From: CAZEWZ01 sp964516765
Lineage (GTDB): Bacteria > Bacteroidota > Bacteroidia > Flavobacteriales > UBA7430
Direction: 5' to 3'
DNA: 64,000 nt
NCBI GenBank assembly: GCA_964516765.1
Contig: CAZEWZ010000001.1
Location: 62,001 to 126,000, forward strand
In this document: positions 59,375-64,000 of the stretch, one piece after another
How the letters are laid out: each line of letters opens with the position of its first letter
Position numbering within the stretch: the stretch's first letter is position 1
Position numbers and translations under genes: made by a program
Notes under the pieces: generated by a model
Told to the model about the DNA's origin: nothing
The model's input: the letters and a program-made list of their open reading frames with translations, nothing else
Database searches by the model: none

Positions 59375-59782
59375 TTATTCGATTATTTCTTGGCAAAGTT
59401 CTACCAAGACACCATGAGAATCCTTTGGATGTATAAAGCAAATGAGTTTATTGTCAGCTCCATTTATAGGTTCCTCATTAATAAGGGATAGTCCATTATC
59501 TTTTAGTCTCTGCATCTCCAAATAAATGTCTGCTACTCCAAAAGCAATATGGTGAATTCCTTCGCCTTTTTTTTCAATAAATTTTGCAAGTGGACTATCT
59601 TCTCTGGTAGCCTCCAGTAGCTCAATTTTGCAATCTCCAGTTTGAAAGAATGAGGTGTTTACTCCTTCGCTATCAACGATTTCCGTCTTATAAGGTGGGA
59701 TTCCCAATAATTGTTCATAAACTCGATTTGCGTCATCGATATTTTTTACAGCAATTCCGATATGTTCAATTTTTTCTATCAT
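59375..59782 (-). CDS. mce: Methylmalonyl-CoA epimerase
   Basis: A 135-residue VOC-fold enzyme: IEHIGIAVKNIDDANRVYEQLLG at the start (metal His7 region), TSFFQTGDCKIELLEAT, GEGIHHIAFGVADI with metal His, and HPKDSHGVLVELCQ with the last Glu. It interconverts the (S) and (R) forms of methylmalonyl-CoA in the propionate/succinate route. It starts one base after the MsbA-type gene's stop. Confidence 0.93.
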   Translation of the reverse strand: MIEKIEHIGIAVKNIDDANRVYEQLLGIPPYKTEIVDSEGVNTSFFQTGDCKIELLEATREDSPLAKFIEKKGEGIHHIAFGVADIYLEMQRLKDNGLSLINEEPINGADNKLICFIHPKDSHGVLVELCQEIIE

Positions 59783-61618
59783 TTAGGTACGGTTTTGCAT
59801 TTGATGAAGCTTGAAGTAATTGCCTTTGATTGCAAGCAAAGCTTCGTGGCTTCCTTGTTCTACAATTTGACCTTGATTTAAGACCACAATTTCATCAGCT
59901 TTTTGAATTGTAGATAAGCGATGGGCAATGACAATAGATGTACGGTTGGCCATTAATTTCCCCAATGCTTCTTGAACCAAGCCTTCTGATTCACTATCCA
60001 GGGCAGAAGTGGCTTCGTCTAGAATTAGAATAGAAGGATTTTTCATAACAGCCCGTGCAATACTGATTCGTTGTTTTTGTCCGCCAGATAGTTTGTGACC
60101 ACCGTCCCCGATATTGTGCTCGTAGCCATTCTCAAATTGACTTATAAATTCGTGTGCATTTGCAATTTTAGCAGCCTCTTGAACTTTTTTAGGGTCCGGG
60201 TTTTCAATGCCCAAGGCAATATTATTAAATATACTATCATGAAAAAGGATAGGATCTTGGGTAACAATGGCCATTTGCTTTCTCAAATCTCTTAATACAT
60301 AGTCGCGTATATCTATGTCGTCGATTAGAATTTGACCTTCCTTAAGATCATAAAAACGTGCAATCAAATTGGCTAAAGATGTTTTCCCTCCTCCAGATTG
60401 ACCTACTAATGCTAAAGTTTTACCTTTTTTTATCTGCAAATTGATATGTTGCAGTATGGGTTTTTCTTCATAAGAGAAACCTCCATTTTTAATTTGTATT
60501 TTATTTTTAAATTGATCCAAGGGTAGAGCATTTTCATTGTCTTTAACTTCAATCTCAGTATTTAAAACTGCTAAAACTCTTTCTGCCGAAGCGGAGCCTC
60601 TTTGTATGCTGTAATATCCCTGAGAAAGCGATTTTACAGGCGGTAAAATTTGTGAGAAAATGATGATAAAGCCAATAAAAGTTTGGGGACTTAGCTCTGA
60701 TCCGTTTGGATTTCCTTGTGTTTCAAAAATCAGATTTCCCCCAAACCAGATAACAACCACCATAACAAGTGTGCTAAGAAATTCACTCATGGGTGAGGCT
60801 AAATCTCGACGTTTCATAATGCTCGACATAATTTTTTGATGGGTTTGAAGTTCTTCTTCAAACTTCTGTATGATTTGTTTTTCTGCTTGAAAAGCTTTGA
60901 TTACTCGAAGGCCAGAAATAGTCTCTTCTATGAAGGATAAAATTCGTGCAATTTGAACTTGTCCTCTGAGTGATTTCTTTTTTAGACTTTTTCCAATAAT
61001 CCCGATCACAAAACCTGCAAAAGGAAATAGTAGTAAGACAATAAACGTCAGTTGGATATTCATACTCAGAAGCAGGACAATAGAAGCAATAATATTTATA
61101 GGATTATGAACTACTACACCCAATGTTTTCATAATTGAGATTTCAACTTCAGCGACATCGGATGTCATTCGTGACATTAGGTCTCCTTTTCTTTTTTCAG
61201 AAAAGTAAGAGATAGACAAGGAAGATAATTTGGTGTGTAAGGCTCTTCGAATATCTCTAGTAACTCCTGTTCGCATGGGCACAAGAACAAATTGTGCCAA
61301 ATACCTAAAAAGGTTTTTCAGAAAGAAAGCAATCACAATGGCAAAGCAAATCCATCCCAATGCTACTGAGGGACCAGCAGATTCTATAAGGCTTGTTAGT
61401 TTATACGAAAGTAAATCTTTAAGCCAGTCAATAGATAATTCTCCTTTTGGTGGTTGCAAGACTTTTTCTTGCGTGCCAAATAAGATTCCTAAAATCGGAA
61501 TAACTAATGTGATTGAAAATAATCCAAAAAGAACAGATAAGATGTTTAGTAAAATATTTAGTAGAGCTAAATGTTTGTAGTTATAGGCGAATGTTAAAAT
61601 TTTAAAAAAAGCTTTCAT
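59783..61618 (-). CDS. MsbA-type ABC exporter (half-transporter)
   Basis: A 611-residue fused transmembrane-ATPase protein. Six helices in the first 330 residues with the coupling segment TRDIRRALHTKLSSLSISYFSEKRKGDLMSRMTSDV (in pieces). ATPase from about 360: Walker A VGQSGGGKTSLANLI, signature KLSGGQKQRISIARAV, Walker B ILILDEATSALDSESE, and IVIAHRLSTIQ. The family exports lipids or lipid A; in this genome lipid A genes are at 33.8-37 kb. First gene of the unit with mce and the thioesterase. Confidence 0.93.
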   Translation of the reverse strand: MKAFFKILTFAYNYKHLALLNILLNILSVLFGLFSITLVIPILGILFGTQEKVLQPPKGELSIDWLKDLLSYKLTSLIESAGPSVALGWICFAIVIAFFLKNLFRYLAQFVLVPMRTGVTRDIRRALHTKLSSLSISYFSEKRKGDLMSRMTSDVAEVEISIMKTLGVVVHNPINIIASIVLLLSMNIQLTFIVLLLFPFAGFVIGIIGKSLKKKSLRGQVQIARILSFIEETISGLRVIKAFQAEKQIIQKFEEELQTHQKIMSSIMKRRDLASPMSEFLSTLVMVVVIWFGGNLIFETQGNPNGSELSPQTFIGFIIIFSQILPPVKSLSQGYYSIQRGSASAERVLAVLNTEIEVKDNENALPLDQFKNKIQIKNGGFSYEEKPILQHINLQIKKGKTLALVGQSGGGKTSLANLIARFYDLKEGQILIDDIDIRDYVLRDLRKQMAIVTQDPILFHDSIFNNIALGIENPDPKKVQEAAKIANAHEFISQFENGYEHNIGDGGHKLSGGQKQRISIARAVMKNPSILILDEATSALDSESEGLVQEALGKLMANRTSIVIAHRLSTIQKADEIVVLNQGQIVEQGSHEALLAIKGNYFKLHQMQNRT

Positions 61619-61655
61619 CTTGGGTTTGAAGTATTCAATAAATATTCTTCCATTA

Positions 61656-61663
61656 CAAAGATA
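61656..61663 (-). promoter_or_regulatory. Putative -7 promoter element for the msbA-type gene
   Basis: TATCTTTG on the minus strand fits TAnnTTTG, 37 bases before the start; it is the same octamer as at 11700. No good -33. Confidence 0.35.
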
Positions 61664-61773
61664 AAATTCAATTCCATATAGTTTTCATTGGCAGGAACAA
61701 TTCTAATAATTTCTTTTGACTTCTATGTAAATAATATATTCAATCCCTAGGCCGAAATGTTTACCTTTGGTAA

Positions 61774-62133
61774 ATGGAAACTACTAGACAAAAAAAGGTT
61801 GCACGTCAAATACAGAAGGATATAGCAGAAATTCTCCAATTGAAGACCCCTTCCATTTCCCCCGGGGCACTGATTTCTGTTTCAAAAGTAAGACTAAGCC
61901 CAGACCTTTCTTATGCCAAAGTTTTTTTGAGTGTTTTCCCTTTAAAAGATGACCAAGAGTTTTTAAATTCATTGAATTTATATGCTTCAGAAATCAGGAA
62001 TGAACTAGGTAAACGCGTGCGACACCAACTACGAATTGTTCCTGAATTATCCTTTTATATAGATGATTCTATCGATTATGCCGAGAATATCGATCGCTTG
62101 CTTCGCGCAGAAGATCAGCCATTATCTGATTAG
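61774..62133 (+). CDS. rbfA: Ribosome-binding factor A
   Basis: A 119-residue KH-fold protein: QKKVARQIQKDIAEILQ, the VSKVRLSPDLSYAKVFLSVFP strand-helix unit, RNELGKRVRHQLRIVPELSFYIDDSIDYAENIDRLL (family C-terminal half). RbfA helps mature the 30S subunit. A TACCTTTG octamer (61762-61769) lies four bases before the ATG. The LolC/E-type gene follows two bases past the stop. Confidence 0.95.
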   Translation: METTRQKKVARQIQKDIAEILQLKTPSISPGALISVSKVRLSPDLSYAKVFLSVFPLKDDQEFLNSLNLYASEIRNELGKRVRHQLRIVPELSFYIDDSIDYAENIDRLLRAEDQPLSD

Positions 62134-62135
62134 TT

Positions 62136-63359
62136 TTGAATGTAGCTCTTTACATAGCACGCAGGTATTTGTTTTCCCCAAGTAGCAAGAATGCCATCAA
62201 TGCACTCACTGCCATTTCTATTTTTGGTGTTGCAATAGGAACTCTAGCCTTGGTCATTATTTTATCAGTTTTTAATGGTTTTGAGGTACTCATTAAATCC
62301 ATGTATCATAAAATAAGTTCTGATTTTGTTGTTCGATCAACTAGTTCAAAGACTTTTCTAAGTACCTCAATTGATAAAGAAGTCCTTAGAGCGATTGCTC
62401 CTTGGGAATCAATCCAGGAAATTTTTGAAGAAAAAGTATTATTACGTCAGGAAACACAAGAACAGATTGCTAAAATTAGAGGGATTTCTCAATGGCCTAG
62501 TAAGGATTCGTTACCTATAGAAAAGCACATCATTAAAGGGACTGGATTTAGAGAGCAAGACAACGGTTCATGGGCACTGATCGGACAATCTCTCTCATAT
62601 ACACTTTCTTCTTCTATTGGGTCTCTAGAAAAGCCTTTAAAGGTCTTCGTACCTAACCTAAAGGCTAGTCCTGGTAACTTGACAGAGCGTCCGTTTAATG
62701 AAACTTTTTTTTATATCTCTGGAATTTACACTGTGCAAGCTGAATACGACGCTTCTTATGTTTTGACTTCATTATCTCGAGTTCAAGATTTTTTAGATAA
62801 GCCAGACCAAATCTCAAGTATGGAATTCCATATAGGAGAGGGTAACCAAGGACATGTACAAGAAAAATTACAAGAATTTTTTGGAAATGATTTTGAGGTT
62901 TTAAACAGATTTCAGCAAAACGCATTTTTATATAAAGTACTTCAGACCGAAAAATGGGCTATCTTTTTTATTCTTGCATTTATTTTGCTGATAGCTTGTT
63001 TTAATATTGTAGGCTCGGTAGTGATGATACTTTTAGAAAAGAGGAAAGACTTAAAAAGTCTCTGGGCAATTGGAGCATCCGATCGAATACTGCAGAAAAT
63101 ATTTTTTTATGAAGGAATGCTAGTTTCTTTTTTCGGCGGGGGATTAGGTTTAATAATTGGTGTTTCAGTATGTCTTATTCAGCAGAATTATGGTTTGATT
63201 AAATTGGGTGAAAAGGGAGATTTTATAGTGAATGCATATCCTGTTGATGTTCAAGCTATAGATATTGTTTTGATTGGTGCCACTTTAATGGGGATTTCTT
63301 TATTAATAACATATTTACCAGTTCGCATCCTAAAAAGAAAATTTCTACTGAACAACTAA
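62136..63359 (+). CDS. LolC/LolE-type ABC transporter permease (FtsX/MacB family)
   Basis: A 407-residue permease: N-terminal IARRYLFSPSSKNAINALTAISIFGVAIGTLALVI (helix 1, about 20-45), a large periplasmic domain (about 60-265), and three helices near the C-terminal end (AIFFILAFILLIACFNIVGSVVMIL, FFGGGLGLIIGVSVCLI, VLIGATLMGISLLITYLPVRIL). This plan fits the lipoprotein-releasing LolC/LolE group. The ATPase LolD is not adjacent. TTG start, with no close ATG, just after rbfA. The stop overlaps that of the convergent dus gene. Confidence 0.88.
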   Translation: MNVALYIARRYLFSPSSKNAINALTAISIFGVAIGTLALVIILSVFNGFEVLIKSMYHKISSDFVVRSTSSKTFLSTSIDKEVLRAIAPWESIQEIFEEKVLLRQETQEQIAKIRGISQWPSKDSLPIEKHIIKGTGFREQDNGSWALIGQSLSYTLSSSIGSLEKPLKVFVPNLKASPGNLTERPFNETFFYISGIYTVQAEYDASYVLTSLSRVQDFLDKPDQISSMEFHIGEGNQGHVQEKLQEFFGNDFEVLNRFQQNAFLYKVLQTEKWAIFFILAFILLIACFNIVGSVVMILLEKRKDLKSLWAIGASDRILQKIFFYEGMLVSFFGGGLGLIIGVSVCLIQQNYGLIKLGEKGDFIVNAYPVDVQAIDIVLIGATLMGISLLITYLPVRILKRKFLLNN

Positions 63360-64000
63360 ATAAATTCGTGGGCAGCGAAGACTTCAGAAATTTCTTCTAA
63401 AAGAGCGTACAGGATAGCAGGATCATCAGCTGTTACCAGCTTGCCTCTATATTCTTTAATACCCCGCATTCCCTTGAAATAATTACTGTAATGCCTTCGA
63501 GTTTCAACAACGCCTAGAATCGGTCCTTTCCATTCAATAGATCTTTCTAGATGTTGTTTGCAGGCAGAAACTCGTTCATCTAGACTCGGTCCTTTTAATT
63601 TTTCTCCAGTTTTTAAGAAATGTTTTATTTCATTAAATATCCAAGGGTTTCCAATTGCAGCTCGCCCAATCATCATGCCATCAACATTATAGCGTTCCTT
63701 CATAATCTTTGCTTTCTCTGGAGAATCTATATCCCCATTTCCAAAAACAGGAATGTGTATACGGGGATTGTTTTTTACTTCAGAAATAAGTGTCCAGTCT
63801 GCATCTCCCTTATACATTTGCTTGCGAGTTCTTCCATGAATAGAGATGGCTTGAATTCCAATATCTTGAAGTCTTTCTGCAACTTCTACAATGTGTTTGT
63901 TGTCCTCGTTCCATCCCAAACGCGTTTTTACTGTCACTGGAAGATCAGTCGATTTGACAATTTCAGATGTCATACTCACCATTTTAGGTATATCCTGAAG
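63356..64000 (-). CDS. dus: tRNA-dihydrouridine synthase, C-terminal part (5' end outside window)
   Basis: The frame runs open to the right window edge (LQDIPKMVSMTSEIVKSTD), so the apparent ATG at 63982 is internal. Visible DusB-like marks: LPVTVKTRLGWNEDNK, ISIHGRTRKQMYKGDADW, PVFGNGDIDSPEKAK, VDGMMIGRAAIGNPWIFNEI, and the helical C-terminal domain. The enzyme reduces uridine in tRNA D loops with FMN. The missing part would hold the FMN-binding N terminus. Confidence 0.93.
   Translation of the reverse strand, partial: LQDIPKMVSMTSEIVKSTDLPVTVKTRLGWNEDNKHIVEVAERLQDIGIQAISIHGRTRKQMYKGDADWTLISEVKNNPRIHIPVFGNGDIDSPEKAKIMKERYNVDGMMIGRAAIGNPWIFNEIKHFLKTGEKLKGPSLDERVSACKQHLERSIEWKGPILGVVETRRHYSNYFKGMRGIKEYRGKLVTADDPAILYALLEEISEVFAAHEFI

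Noticed and set aside
1..64000. CRISPR array, prophage, complete insertion sequence or rRNA
   Set aside because: I saw no regularly spaced repeats, transposase or phage genes, and no rRNA sequence anywhere in the window.

Overview
The window is a piece of a chromosome from a low-GC member of the Bacteroidota, most likely a (marine-type) member of the Flavobacteriales. The evidence is a fused LpxC-FabZ gene, the type IX secretion response regulator PorX, a PorV/PorQ-family barrel, T9SS C-terminal sorting domains, Omp28 and DUF6029 envelope proteins, a TonB with a proline run, and TAnnTTTG promoter octamers. I do not place it below order level. Most of the window is ordinary housekeeping sequence in short operons, and both ends cut through genes.

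Layout. 1-2.9 kb: end of a T9SS-type secreted protein, a PorV/PorQ-like barrel, greA, and a HIT protein. 2.9-7.2 kb: ruvC, an OppC-like permease with an unclear start, an AtoE-type transporter, ruvB. 7.4-11.7 kb (minus strand): an envelope operon of a TlpA-like thioredoxin, a DUF6029 barrel, an Omp28 lipoprotein, a PorT-like barrel and ubiX. 11.8-13.4 kb: gcvH, vanZ-like, tonB, ending in a clean terminator. 13.4-14.9 kb: a roughly 0.93 kb stretch without an intact gene that I read as a decayed galE pseudogene, then a 60-bp palindrome, then an orphan UpxY/NusG-like antiterminator. 14.9-23.2 kb: merR-type gene, M23 peptidase, alaS, hutU with a DUF5522 gene, a PLP deaminase-family gene and a LysM glucosaminidase. 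23.2-32.5 kb: a large unknown lipoprotein, rnhB, and a polysaccharide cluster (glycosyltransferase, flippase, sulfotransferase, Wzz-like, O-antigen ligase-like). 32.5-38.2 kb (minus): efp, an orphan ABC ATPase, lpxA, lpxC/fabZ, lpxD and an HD hydrolase. 38.3-46.1 kb: porX, tsaE, ald, a small protein, proline dehydrogenase (minus), aroB, aroA, marC. 46.2-48.8 kb (minus): an unusual lipoprotein, a T9SS-sorted redoxin coupled to a beta carbonic anhydrase, and a small secreted protein.

49.1-53.4 kb (minus) is a photolyase/cryptochrome operon: three different photolyase-family proteins plus a DUF2256 zinc-finger protein, the genes overlapping or close. One carries a ten-base C tract in its coding strand. 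53.4-57.1 kb is a likely zinc-homeostasis module: a Fur/Zur-family repressor divergent from a MerC-like membrane protein, followed by a ZnuD-like TonB-dependent receptor and a small acidic lipoprotein ending in EEHDH. Two almost identical promoters, one before merC and one before the receptor, each carry a pair of TRCAAC-N3-GTTGCR-like palindromes placed on the -33 and -7 elements. This is the most coherent regulatory structure in the window. 57.1-58.3 kb holds a lipoprotein gene flanked by a repeated 20-mer and a CAT-anticodon tRNA. 58.4-64 kb: HAD phosphatase, acyl-CoA thioesterase, methylmalonyl-CoA epimerase, MsbA-type ABC exporter, rbfA, a LolC/E-type permease, and the end of a dihydrouridine synthase.

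I saw no CRISPR array, intact insertion sequence, rRNA gene or prophage. The best candidates for something undescribed are the duplicated dual-operator promoters of the zinc module, the galE-remnant/palindrome/antiterminator locus, and the photolyase operon with its homopolymer tract.
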